From assembly GCF_016107685.1 (NCBI RefSeq), contig NZ_JABASY010000002.1, positions 744,001 to 808,000 on the forward strand: DNA of 64,000 bases, given 5' to 3'. The position numbers were made by a program, and so were the translations under genes. The notes beneath the pieces were generated by a model that saw nothing but the letters and a program-made list of their open reading frames with translations, had not been told where the DNA came from and did not search any database. This document shows positions 17,216 to 25,161 of this stretch, in pieces. The stretch is from Brevibacterium yomogidense. Its GTDB lineage: Bacteria > Actinomycetota > Actinomycetes > Actinomycetales > Brevibacteriaceae. Positions within the stretch are counted from its first letter, which is position 1. Each line of letters begins with the position of its first letter.

Positions 17216-18475
17216 GTGGGAACGACCGATGCCGCTGTGCGCCTCGATTCGGACCTCGACCTGGAGAGGCTCGTCCGCTCCGGTCTCATCACCACCTACT
17301 TCTCTCCGGTGGTCGATCTCGACACGGATGCGGTGATCGCCCATCGCGTCTTCCATGGCAGCGCGGAAGTCCCGTCGTTCGGCATGGACGACTTCGTGGC
17401 GCTGCGCCGGGCGGTCCGCGGGTCCCCTCTCGCGGGTGATTTCGACTCCTCCCTCCGCTCGATCGCCCTGAGGGAGGCAGAGACCCTCGAACTGCCCCCG
17501 TCCAACCGGCTGCTGCTCACGACGGAACCGCAGTCGCTGGTGACCGTCGAGGATCGCACCGGGGAACCCGACCGCTCCGCGATCCTCCACCTCCATCCGG
17601 AACGGGTGGCGATGGCGCCTGCGATGACGATGCGCTCTGTCCGCCAGGCACGGTCCCTGGGCTGGGGCATCGGAATGTCGTCGATCGGCGCGGACCTCAC
17701 GACGACGTCGTTCCTCCCGCTGGTGAACCCCTCAGTCGTCATGCTGCACCGCGACGTGCTGAGGATCGACGACCCGAAGCACATCGCGGAGCTCATCCGC
17801 CTGCTCCACGCGCACGTGGAGCGGACTGAGGCGATCATCATCGCGGACGGGATCAACGACGAGGCCGACGTGCTGACCGCGCGGGCGATGGGCGTCCGCT
17901 TCGGCACGGGGCCCTACTACGGGAACCCGTCGCGCACTCCCGTCCCCGTCGACGCGGCCCGCGAGGATCCTCTCGCGTCCCACTACACACGCAATCTGCC
18001 GGCGCAGGGTACGCCGTTCACGATCGCGCAGGCGCTGCGGCGGGATCCGATGGTCATGGACGGGGTCATGCTGGAGGCACAGCTCGCGTCGCTCGAGGAG
18101 CGGACGCTCACCGCGGGGAAATCCGCGGTCGTCATCGGCGTCTTCGCCGGCAGCGAGACACTGCAGGACACCACCATCGACAGGTACACCCGGGTCGCGG
18201 AGAAGGTCGGGTACACCGTGATGCTCTCGAACGGCTTCGACACTCCCCCTGTCCCGGCCGCGTGGGGCGGTCCGGTCGACACGTCGGATCCGCTCGGCCA
18301 GGAGTACGCGGTCGTGACCGTGGGGCCGGACTGGTCGGGGATGACTGTCGGCAAGCGGCGACCCGCACCGGGTGCGGACGGCAGGACGGAGTACGACGTC
18401 TACGTGACGACGGACCGCTACGCCTGCGTCGACGCCGCACGGTCCGTCATGAGCCGTATTCGCGCACTGCGCTGA
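17216..18475 (+). CDS. Degenerate EAL domain - DICT sensory domain protein
   Basis: A 419-residue soluble protein. Residues about 20-245 follow the EAL phosphodiesterase fold (YFSPVVDLDTDAVIAH at the start, later EAIIIADGIND), but the E-A-L position reads H-R-V and other metal ligands are lost, so it is unlikely to hydrolyse cyclic di-GMP. Residues about 265-405 resemble the DICT domain, found in diguanylate cyclases and two-component proteins and thought to sense light or other signals. The GTG start has GAAGGGA nine bases upstream. It stands alone between an MFS gene and the glycosylase; partner and signal are unknown. Confidence 0.7.
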   Translation: MGTTDAAVRLDSDLDLERLVRSGLITTYFSPVVDLDTDAVIAHRVFHGSAEVPSFGMDDFVALRRAVRGSPLAGDFDSSLRSIALREAETLELPPSNRLLLTTEPQSLVTVEDRTGEPDRSAILHLHPERVAMAPAMTMRSVRQARSLGWGIGMSSIGADLTTTSFLPLVNPSVVMLHRDVLRIDDPKHIAELIRLLHAHVERTEAIIIADGINDEADVLTARAMGVRFGTGPYYGNPSRTPVPVDAAREDPLASHYTRNLPAQGTPFTIAQALRRDPMVMDGVMLEAQLASLEERTLTAGKSAVVIGVFAGSETLQDTTIDRYTRVAEKVGYTVMLSNGFDTPPVPAAWGGPVDTSDPLGQEYAVVTVGPDWSGMTVGKRRPAPGADGRTEYDVYVTTDRYACVDAARSVMSRIRALR

Positions 18476-18520
18476 TCCTGGGTTTCACGTCCTGCGACGT
18501 CCTGCGGGCATGCATGCGTG

Positions 18521-19483
18521 TCAGCGGGGCTGGCAGCCTGCGCACCAGTAGAGCTTGCGCCCCTGCATGTCTGCCAGGCTGATCGGCGTGCCGCACACTC
18601 GGCAGGGCTCCCCCGCCCGCCCGTATACGTGGTGCCGGTCCGCGACGGAGTCGAGCATCGCCTGCTTCGCCCGTCCCCGCAGTTCGGTCCGGGTCACGAT
18701 GACGCCGGTGTCGATCCCGACGGGCAGCAGTCGGCACCAGTCGTCCCAGAGCGTGCGCAGCTGCGCCTCGTCGAGGTCCACGGTGCGCGTGTAGGGATCG
18801 ATCCCGGCGCGGAACAGCATCTCCGCGCGGTAGATGTTGCCGATTCCCGCGATCATCGACTGGTCCATGAGGAGCGACCCGATGGGGGTCCTCCGGTGCG
18901 CGGCCTTCTCCCGGAACCGGGTCCAGCCGCGCCGCTTGCCGTCGACTGCGGGGTCCGGTCCCAACCTCTCGAGGTGTGCCGCCGCCTCCGGGGGCGTGAT
19001 CACCTCGCACACCGTGGGCCCACGCAGGTCAGCACACACGCGGTCGGTGAGGAGACGGACGCGCACGGCACCCACCGGTTCCGGTGGCCACACACCCTCC
19101 GTTCCCGAGGTGCCGGTCACCTCTTCCTCCCCCGCCCGGACCCGCGCGACCCGGGCAGCGCGCGGGGCGCCCATCGAACCGGACGCGGCGTCCGCGTACT
19201 CACCGGTCTGCCCGTCACGGACCGTGTCCGGTTCCCCATCGGTGAGGCGGGTCGAGAAATCCCAGGCGCCGTAGATGCCCAGATGCACGCGCAGATGCAG
19301 GTCGTCGGCGAAACGGGCGAACATCTGCTTGCCCACCGCGTAGCAGTCCTGCATGACCTTCCCCTCCAGCAGTGCGGCGCCGTCGGCAAAGCGTCCCTGA
19401 GGGGACGACGCACGGATCACCTCACCCACGAACGTGGAGCGGAAGCGTGCGGCGATGCGATGGACGGAATGGCCTTCGGGCAC
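18521..19483 (-). CDS. Fpg/Nei-family DNA glycosylase (endonuclease VIII-like)
   Basis: A 320-residue bifunctional base-excision repair enzyme for oxidised bases. I place the start at GTG 19483 so that PEGHSVHR begins at residue 2: the family uses the N-terminal proline as nucleophile after Met removal, so the in-frame start three codons upstream would be inactive. Glu3 and Lys52 are present, and an H2TH region (QSMIAGIGNIYRAEMLF) and a C-terminal zinc finger follow (Cys294, 297, 314, 317). A low-complexity insertion lies near residues 88-130. It is divergent from the thioesterase gene, with an SOS-box-like sequence between them. Confidence 0.92.
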   Translation of the reverse strand: MPEGHSVHRIAARFRSTFVGEVIRASSPQGRFADGAALLEGKVMQDCYAVGKQMFARFADDLHLRVHLGIYGAWDFSTRLTDGEPDTVRDGQTGEYADAASGSMGAPRAARVARVRAGEEEVTGTSGTEGVWPPEPVGAVRVRLLTDRVCADLRGPTVCEVITPPEAAAHLERLGPDPAVDGKRRGWTRFREKAAHRRTPIGSLLMDQSMIAGIGNIYRAEMLFRAGIDPYTRTVDLDEAQLRTLWDDWCRLLPVGIDTGVIVTRTELRGRAKQAMLDSVADRHHVYGRAGEPCRVCGTPISLADMQGRKLYWCAGCQPR

Positions 19484-19596
19484 AGAGGGCACCTTTCAGG
19501 ACGGGACGGAAGGACGGACGAGGACCTTCGTCGGCAGAGGAACCACGGCGTCACCATCCTATGGTGGTGCCGCCCTGTGGCAGACTCGTCGTGACC

Positions 19597-19608
19597 GAAC
19601 AATCGTTC
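19597..19608. promoter_or_regulatory. Candidate LexA (SOS) box
   Basis: GAACAATCGTTC matches the Gram-positive LexA core GAAC-N4-GTTC. It lies between the divergent DNA glycosylase and thioesterase genes, 26 bases before the thioesterase start. One chance match per 64 kb is expected, so this is only a candidate. Confidence 0.35.
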
Positions 19609-19633
19609 AAGACTCTCGACGGAGTGAGTGCAC

Positions 19634-20431
19634 ATGGAGCCGTTCTACCGGCAGGTGGATGAGAACCGTTTCGAATCGACGAGCGCCACGAGCGGGCCCT
19701 GGAGGGCGGACGCGCAGCACGCAGGCCCGCCTTCAGCTCTCCTCGCCCGCGCGATGGAGGTTCATGCTCCCCGCGAGGGGATGCGCTTGGCGGATGTGCG
19801 GACTGACATCCTGGGGCCCGTCCCCGTCGCACCCCTCACGGTCACGGTCCGGACTCTTCGCGGCGGACGCTCCATGGAGCTCCTCGAAGCGGAGGCGACC
19901 GCCGATGACGGTCGTCCCGCACTCATCGCCCGCGCGTGGCGGATCATGCGTGCCCCGGAGGATTTCCCGCGCCTCGCAGCCGACGGGGAGACAGCACCGA
20001 CCGACTTCCCCACGGACGCGCCCCGTCACGCGGGAACCGTCATCCCCGGGTCGGACACGAGCGGGTACGCGCGATCGGTCGAATGGCGGTTCGTGTCCGG
20101 CGGTGTCGGCGGTCGTGGCGAGACGGTCGTGTGGGGACGGCAGCTCAACGCACTCGTCGACGGGGAGGATCCTTCACCGTGGCAGCGGGTCCTGGTCCTC
20201 GCCGATTCGGGTGGCGGCGTGACGTTCTCCCTCGACCCGGCGAAGCACCGCTTCATCAACTGCGACCTCCATGTCGCCCTCGAGCGGGACCTGGAGGGCG
20301 AATGGCTGCGGATGGAAGCGGCGTCACGCGCAGCGGGCGGGCACGGCGGCATTGTCCACGACGTCCTGTCGGATCGACAGGGACGGATCGGTGTGGGACT
20401 CCAGGCGATGGTGGCGCAGGACGTCGGCTGA
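19634..20431 (+). CDS. Acyl-CoA thioesterase family protein (TesB-like double hotdog)
   Basis: A 265-residue soluble protein. The N-terminal FYRQVDENRFESTSATSGPW and WRADAQHAGPPSALLARAME segments are typical of actinobacterial thioesterase-superfamily proteins with two hotdog domains (about residues 15-110 and 150-262). It probably hydrolyses an acyl-CoA; the chain length is unknown. ATG 19634 is used because GGAG lies nine bases upstream; a GTG two codons earlier is possible. Single gene, divergent from the DNA glycosylase and convergent with the ABC permease. Confidence 0.75.
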   Translation: MEPFYRQVDENRFESTSATSGPWRADAQHAGPPSALLARAMEVHAPREGMRLADVRTDILGPVPVAPLTVTVRTLRGGRSMELLEAEATADDGRPALIARAWRIMRAPEDFPRLAADGETAPTDFPTDAPRHAGTVIPGSDTSGYARSVEWRFVSGGVGGRGETVVWGRQLNALVDGEDPSPWQRVLVLADSGGGVTFSLDPAKHRFINCDLHVALERDLEGEWLRMEAASRAAGGHGGIVHDVLSDRQGRIGVGLQAMVAQDVG

Positions 20432-20446
20432 CCGGTCGACGCCGTC

Positions 20447-21937
20447 TCACCCTCTGCGCAGCCGTCGTGCGGTCCACAGGACCAGCATCACCGCGACGAC
20501 GACCGCTGCCGCGAGCGCGACGGGCGTGAACCGCGCCGCATAGACGAATCCCACGGTGACGCAGATCGAGACCACTGTGCCTTCGATCTGCCACATCACG
20601 ACCCTCACACCAGCGGCATCGCCCAGCGGACTGGGGATCGGGGTGAGCAGTCGAACTGGCAGGGGGCCTCGGGCGCTGTCCGCTGCGCGTGTGAGGACGA
20701 GCAGTCCTGCGCAGACGCATGCGGTCACCCCCGCGACGAAGGGGATGCCGGATGCCGCGCCGACCACGCTCGCGACGACCCCTGACAGCACCGCGACGCT
20801 CGCGGGCATCACGGAATGGGCGAGGAACAGGGATGCGGAGGAGACGCCGAACAGTCGCGGTCGACCGGCCCCTTCCACTGTGCTGCGGAACCCGTCGCTC
20901 ATGGCTCCGAAGGAGGCGAAGCCCAGGAATCCTCCGGCCGTCGCGCTCACCCACGCAAGCTCCACTGGCAGCGCGAACGCGCTGACGAGCAGGAGGGCCG
21001 TGGTGAGTGTCCCGGCCAGGGCCGTCGCACCTCGTGCAGGAGTCCGCATCGCACCGATCACGTCGCGGTAGGCGACCGCGAGGGGGAACGGCAGACCCTC
21101 CCGGATCGTCTCGATGCGTCTGCCGCACCACGGGAGGGGCCGGAACGTCGCGAGAGCCTGACCCACCTCGCCGACGGAACCGGCAGCCACTGCAGCATCG
21201 CGCCGCTGAGCGTGGTCGAGCAGCTCCGGACCGCGCAGACGGGTGAGCAGCCAAGGGACCAAAGCGGCCGACAGAACTGCGACGGCACCCCAGGCAGCAA
21301 GGCCGTGCCCGATCAGGCTCGGCTGATCCAGCCCTGTATCAGCGGCGAGTCCGTGCGGGAACACAGGCGGGAGCAGGACTCCGATCACAGCGGCGACAAC
21401 GGCGCTGATCGCTCGCGTGGGCGCACTGAGGGACTGACCGCACAGCCACGCCACCGCCACAACCCACCCCGCGCAGGCGGAGACTCCCAACTGGACGAGG
21501 ATGCTGCCGAACGGCAAGCCGATGGACAGTCGCAGCGACCATGCCACGACTCCCATGAGGAGCACGCTGGCAGCAGTGACCCCCGCCGCAGCCAGGAGGA
21601 AGGGCCTCAGCAACGTGCGAGCACGGCTCAGGTGGTTGCCCGCCAGGTGGACCGTGAGGAAGGGCCGCAGCACTGCGGGACCGATCGTGCCGCCTACGAC
21701 GATCCCGCTCACAACAGCGACGGTGAGCAGCAGCGACGGCGACCCATAGGGCGGATCGCTGAGGAACCGGACGACCTCGGGGTGAGTCAGTGCGTGCGCC
21801 CCGGAGCGGACGAGCGGAAAGCCGATGACGAGGGTGACGATCGCGACAGCATAGAGCGCGGACCACCGGTCACCGGGCGTCCCCGAGGGGCGAGCGGCTC
21901 GGCGCACACGCGCGGGAAGGCGGAGCGGACCCGTCAC
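20447..21937 (-). CDS. ABC-system membrane protein (permease)
   Basis: A 496-residue protein dominated by about 11-12 hydrophobic segments, with a cytosolic stretch around residues 240-290. It matches no family I can name. Its GTG start overlaps the stop of the upstream ATPase gene by four bases (GTGA), so it is almost certainly the membrane partner of that ATPase. The doubled size relative to a normal six-helix permease suggests two fused permease halves serving one ATPase dimer. No substrate-binding protein or regulator is encoded nearby, which favours export over import. Confidence 0.65.
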   Translation of the reverse strand: MTGPLRLPARVRRAARPSGTPGDRWSALYAVAIVTLVIGFPLVRSGAHALTHPEVVRFLSDPPYGSPSLLLTVAVVSGIVVGGTIGPAVLRPFLTVHLAGNHLSRARTLLRPFLLAAAGVTAASVLLMGVVAWSLRLSIGLPFGSILVQLGVSACAGWVVAVAWLCGQSLSAPTRAISAVVAAVIGVLLPPVFPHGLAADTGLDQPSLIGHGLAAWGAVAVLSAALVPWLLTRLRGPELLDHAQRRDAAVAAGSVGEVGQALATFRPLPWCGRRIETIREGLPFPLAVAYRDVIGAMRTPARGATALAGTLTTALLLVSAFALPVELAWVSATAGGFLGFASFGAMSDGFRSTVEGAGRPRLFGVSSASLFLAHSVMPASVAVLSGVVASVVGAASGIPFVAGVTACVCAGLLVLTRAADSARGPLPVRLLTPIPSPLGDAAGVRVVMWQIEGTVVSICVTVGFVYAARFTPVALAAAVVVAVMLVLWTARRLRRG

Positions 21938-22599
21938 CGCGAGCTCAGGTCCAGGGTCTTCGTCCCGACGGTGCGGACGATGTCGTCGCTATGGGTGGCG
22001 ACGACGAGGGTGCGACCTTCGTCCCGCAGTGCGGCCAGGAGGCCAGCGACATGGGCGCACCGTTCGCTGTCGAGCCGTTGTTCTGGCTCGTCGAGGACAA
22101 GGAGCGACGAGGGGCGGATCAGCGTGAGGGCGAGCCCCGCGAGCTGGAGCTGTCCTGCGGAGAGCTCATGGGGGAATCGGTCGGCCAGGTGCGGGATGCC
22201 CACACGCTCGAGCCAGTCATCCGCGAGCAGACCAAGCGTCCCCAGCCCTGTCGAGCGGGCGCTCCACGACAGCGCGACGAGCCGCAGCTGCTCGCGGACG
22301 GTGAGGTCACGTGCGAAGGGCGGCAGTCCGATCATCCCCGCCACGGCCCGGCGGAAAGAGGGTGACCGCTCATCGGGGACGCACCCCTCCACGTGCACCG
22401 TTCCGGTCGTCGGTGTCGCGAGTCCGCACAGCAGTGTGAGGAGTGTGGTCTTGCCGGTGCCGTTCCCTCCGGTCACCGCAAGTGCTTCTCCCGGATGCGC
22501 AACAGCGGAGACCGGTGGAAGGAGGACCGACCCGTGAAACACGACCGACGCTTCGTCGAGGCCGACGACAGGGTCGCGAGAGTGGGCGAGAGGTGTCAC
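21934..22599 (-). CDS. ABC transporter ATP-binding protein
   Basis: A 221-residue nucleotide-binding subunit. Walker A is GGNGTGKTT (residues 44-52), the signature is LSAGQ, Walker B is LLVLDEP, and the switch histidine is in VATHSDD. The segment after Walker A (LLTLLCGLATPTTGTVHVEG) resembles CcmA-type exporters such as antibiotic or heme export ATPases. GTG start at 22599; translationally coupled to the large permease downstream. A terminator at 22632 separates it from the DUF3145 gene, so the pair is its own transcription unit. Confidence 0.88.
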   Translation of the reverse strand: MTPLAHSRDPVVGLDEASVVFHGSVLLPPVSAVAHPGEALAVTGGNGTGKTTLLTLLCGLATPTTGTVHVEGCVPDERSPSFRRAVAGMIGLPPFARDLTVREQLRLVALSWSARSTGLGTLGLLADDWLERVGIPHLADRFPHELSAGQLQLAGLALTLIRPSSLLVLDEPEQRLDSERCAHVAGLLAALRDEGRTLVVATHSDDIVRTVGTKTLDLSSR

Positions 22600-22631
22600 G
22601 CGGCGAGCCTATCCGGTCTCACGGCGCGGCA

Positions 22632-22667
22632 AAGCGGTGGCACCGCGTCGTCGAGGTGCCACCGCTT
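22632..22667 (-). terminator. Terminator of the DUF3145 gene
   Basis: Perfect 12-bp stem (22632-22643 with 22656-22667) and a 12-nt loop, 40 bases past the DUF3145 stop on the minus strand and just before the ABC ATPase start. Confidence 0.75.
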
Positions 22668-22706
22668 CCGCGGAGGAGGTGTCCGAGATGGTCGGGACGG
22701 GGGCGG

Positions 22707-23204
22707 TCAGCCGACCTTCGTGAGCCAGCGGACGGGTGCGCCGTCTCCTGCATAGCGGAACGATTCGAGTTCGTCGTCCCATGCCTGGCCGAGCACGCGC
22801 TCCATCTCGATCGACATCTCGATCGGATCGCCCGCCGTACGCGCCATGACGGTGCGGATGACGTCTTCGGGCACGACGATGTTGCCGTGCGCATCCGTCA
22901 CGGCGTGGTAGATGCCGAGCGCCGGTGTGTGGCTCCAGCGGCCACCATCCACCCCTTCGCTGGGCTCTTCCGTCACTTCGTAGCGCAGGCCGTCCCAGCC
23001 GCGCAGCGCGGATGCGATGCGGGCACCGGAACCGGCCGGCGCCTTCCAGCAGATCTCTGCTCGGAACATGCCGGGTGCGGCGGGCTGCTCCGTCCAGTCG
23101 AACTTCGCGTGCGCGCCGATCGCCCCGCCCGCGGCCCATTCGATGTGAGGGCACAGCGCACGAGGTGCTGAGTGGACGAACAGTACGCCCTGAGTCATAT
23201 CCAT
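22707..23204 (-). CDS. DUF3145 family protein
   Basis: A 165-residue soluble protein of the actinobacterial DUF3145 family. The opening MDMTQGVLFVHSAPRALCPH, the central RAEICWKAPAGSGARIASAL and the LRYEVTEEPSEG segment are typical. ATG 23204 has AGGAGG seven bases upstream; a second ATG two codons later is less well placed. It is a single-gene unit with its own terminator. The function is not known to me; the family is nearly universal in Micrococcales, suggesting a housekeeping role. Confidence 0.88.
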   Translation of the reverse strand: MDMTQGVLFVHSAPRALCPHIEWAAGGAIGAHAKFDWTEQPAAPGMFRAEICWKAPAGSGARIASALRGWDGLRYEVTEEPSEGVDGGRWSHTPALGIYHAVTDAHGNIVVPEDVIRTVMARTAGDPIEMSIEMERVLGQAWDDELESFRYAGDGAPVRWLTKVG

Positions 23205-23350
23205 CTGTTGCCTCCTCTTCGCGGATACGTCTTCCCCAACGATCCGTGCCGAGGCGGCATGCGGTTATTGTACTATAGGCACCGGCGCTGGGAGGACTCG
23301 TTCTCCTGGGTCTTCGCTGGTGACCTGTGGTGACACCTCCGGGCACCTCC

Positions 23351-23424
23351 GCCCCCGTAGCTCAGCTGGTTAGAGCAGAGGACTCATAATCCTTTGGCCG
23401 TCGGTTCAAGTCCGACCGGGGGCA
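23351..23424 (+). tRNA. tRNA with CAT anticodon (Ile2 or elongator Met)
   Basis: A 74-nt cloverleaf. The acceptor GCCCCCG pairs with CGGGGGC, the anticodon loop is CTCATAA, the T-arm GGTTCAAGTCC; discriminator A. The C4-G69 and C5-G68 pairs and the TTGGCCG variable region resemble tRNA-Ile2, whose anticodon C becomes lysidine through TilS and then reads AUA. Elongator tRNA-Met remains possible. It is not the initiator: there is no run of three G-C pairs ahead of the anticodon loop. Confidence 0.9.
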
Positions 23425-23433
23425 CCCACGCAG

Positions 23434-23474
23434 AACCCCCGCTCTCCCGTGTGAACACCGGGAAGGCGGGGGTT
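23434..23474 (+). terminator. Terminator of the CAT-anticodon tRNA
   Basis: AACCCCCGC (23434-23442) pairs with GCGGGGGTT (23466-23474), with further pairing inside, nine bases after the tRNA. A short T/C run follows. Confidence 0.85.
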
Positions 23475-23690
23475 TCCTCGTACAGCAGAGCGCTCTGATG
23501 TGACAGGTGAGCCGCCTTGCACCTTCGACGCGTTCAGCCTGTTCGCGAAAGCGAGTGGCAGTTTTGTGGCACTTTCAACGAGCGGCTCTTACCTGATCGG
23601 GATCCGGTCGTCGCCTGAGCTGTGTGATGCCCATGGTTGGCCCTCGCATCAACTGTCCATTGGCGCGAATGGGTCATAAGGAGGTGACAG

Positions 23691-24101
23691 CTGGCCACAC
23701 TCGCGCTGCTCTTCGTTGCCTTGACCGGATGTCAGACGAGCGAGGCGTCGCCTGTGAACGAGATGGTCCCGCAGCCCGCGGTGACGATCGGAGGTGCACC
23801 AGGCCTGGTGGGCGCCTGGACTGCGGACCATGTGACCGCTGATCCCGCCCCTGCGCCTGTTGCTGTCCCGCCTGCAGAGACCTTCCCTGATGGGTGGCAT
23901 TGCAATGGACCCGCCTACCAATGCCGGGGTGCAGAGGCAGAGCGGCAACGCGAACGGGAACAGTTCGAATGGCTCGAGGAACAGGAAGACCGGGACCGCC
24001 AAGCCAGGGAGGAAGCTGAGGCTGAGGCTCACGCACCACACACGTGCGAAGGGTCCGGCATCTACGGCGACTACAGCCCCGAGGGCTACGTCGACTGCTG
24101 A
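23691..24101 (+). CDS. Orphan putative lipoprotein, apparent CTG start
   Basis: A 136-residue protein I do not recognise. In frame after a stop at 23685, the sequence opens with a hydrophobic stretch ending in the lipobox LTGC (Cys14), as in lipoproteins, but with no charged n-region. The only well-placed start is CTG 23691, six bases after AAGGAGG; the next near-cognate in-frame start, TTG 23721, would delete the hydrophobic segment. The mature part is Pro/Ala-rich, then strongly charged (EQEDRDRQAREEAEAEA), with cysteines in WHCNGPAYQCRG and near the end (HTC, VDC). Base composition is less GC-biased than neighbouring genes. An upstream indel or a decayed start would also explain it. Confidence 0.5.
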   Translation: MATLALLFVALTGCQTSEASPVNEMVPQPAVTIGGAPGLVGAWTADHVTADPAPAPVAVPPAETFPDGWHCNGPAYQCRGAEAERQREREQFEWLEEQEDRDRQAREEAEAEAHAPHTCEGSGIYGDYSPEGYVDC

Positions 24102-24180
24102 ACCAAGTACGGGATATCGGATGCTGCTGGGCTTTTGGCGCGACCACGTGAGGCTGAAGACCCGGCTGTGCGCGAATCGC

Positions 24181-24231
24181 ATGTCACAGGTGTGCCCCGG
24201 AGCGCAATGCTCCGGGGCACACCTGTGACAT
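24181..24231. terminator. 23-bp perfect hairpin terminator (ectD side)
   Basis: Perfect 23-bp stem (24181-24203 with 24209-24231) and a 5-nt loop, 27 bases beyond the ectD stop on the minus strand and 79 bases after the lipoprotein stop on the plus strand. Probably a bidirectional terminator; unusually long and perfect for this window. Confidence 0.85.
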
Positions 24232-24258
24232 GGGGATCTTCTCCCCTGGGTCGAGGGG

Positions 24259-25161
24259 TCAGCTGCCCGCCGGGCTGAAGTCGGTGCTGCCGACGAACTC
24301 CGGGCGCGGTGCGGGTGCGGCGAACGGCTCGACGCACGTGTTCTCCACCGAGTTGTAGACGATGAACACGTTCGACCGGGCGAACGGTGTGACGTTCCCG
24401 TTGGAGGCGTGCATGCAGTTCGAGTCGAACATGATCGCCCCACCGGCGCGTCCCTCGAGCACGTCGATGCCGTACTCGTCAGCGAAGTCCGTGAGGGTCT
24501 GCGGATCCGGGGTGCCGGCGCCCTGCATGACGAGCGACTGCTTGTAGTTGTCCTCCGGGGTGCCGCCCACGCACGAGATGTACTTCTTGTGCGAGCCCGG
24601 CATGATCATGAGCGGACCGTTGAACGAGTAGTTGTCCGTCAGCGAGATCGAGATGCTCACCGCACGCGGTTCCGGCATCCCATCCTCAGCGTGCCAGGTC
24701 TCGAAGTCCGAATGCCAGGAGAACTCCTTGCCCACGAAGCCCGGCTTGTAGTTGATCCGGCTCTGGTGGATGTAGACCTGTGAGCCCAGCAGCTGTTCGG
24801 CGCGCGCGACGATCCTCGGATCGTTCGCGATCTTCTTCACCACCGCGTTCGTCCGGTGGACGTCGAAGACAGATCGCACCTCGTCCGACTGCGCTTCCAC
24901 GATGGTCCGCTCATCGGCCCGGGCATCCGGGTCGGTGGACAGGCGCTTCAGCTCCGCACGCAGCTCGTCCAGCTCTGCCGGGGTGATGAGCTGGTCGATC
25001 AGCAGGTAGCCCTTGTCTTCGTAGTGCCGGAGTGTCTCCGCATCCATCGGCCCGTCTGCGGCGGTCCCGTGAACCACGGGGCCGGGGCGGTCGAGCACTT
25101 CGGTCCGTTCACCGCTGCGGGTCGGGTAAAGGTCTGCGATCTTCGTATCCGTGATCGTCAA
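24259..25161 (-). CDS. ectD: Ectoine hydroxylase
   Basis: A 300-residue Fe(II)/2-oxoglutarate dioxygenase that converts the compatible solute ectoine to 5-hydroxyectoine. The EctD signature FSWHSDFETWHAEDGMPEPR is intact; iron ligands are His150, Asp152 and His251, and Arg262 fits the 2-oxoglutarate contact. The start is TTG 25161, giving MTITDTKIADLYPTR with AAGGAGG eight bases upstream; an ATG eight codons earlier would put that site inside the gene. No ectABC genes lie in the window, so ectoine must be made from a distant locus or imported. Probably osmotically regulated, as in other actinobacteria. Confidence 0.95.
   Translation of the reverse strand: MTITDTKIADLYPTRSGERTEVLDRPGPVVHGTAADGPMDAETLRHYEDKGYLLIDQLITPAELDELRAELKRLSTDPDARADERTIVEAQSDEVRSVFDVHRTNAVVKKIANDPRIVARAEQLLGSQVYIHQSRINYKPGFVGKEFSWHSDFETWHAEDGMPEPRAVSISISLTDNYSFNGPLMIMPGSHKKYISCVGGTPEDNYKQSLVMQGAGTPDPQTLTDFADEYGIDVLEGRAGGAIMFDSNCMHASNGNVTPFARSNVFIVYNSVENTCVEPFAAPAPRPEFVGSTDFSPAGS

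Noticed and set aside
23624..23842. Alternative 72-codon frame starting before the orphan lipoprotein
   Set aside because: Cys/Arg-rich product with no signal or domain; its GTG at 23684 overlaps the ribosome site.
23351..24231. Integrative element inserted at the CAT-anticodon tRNA
   Set aside because: I found no integrase gene and no duplicated tRNA 3' end downstream; a decayed remnant is possible but not shown.
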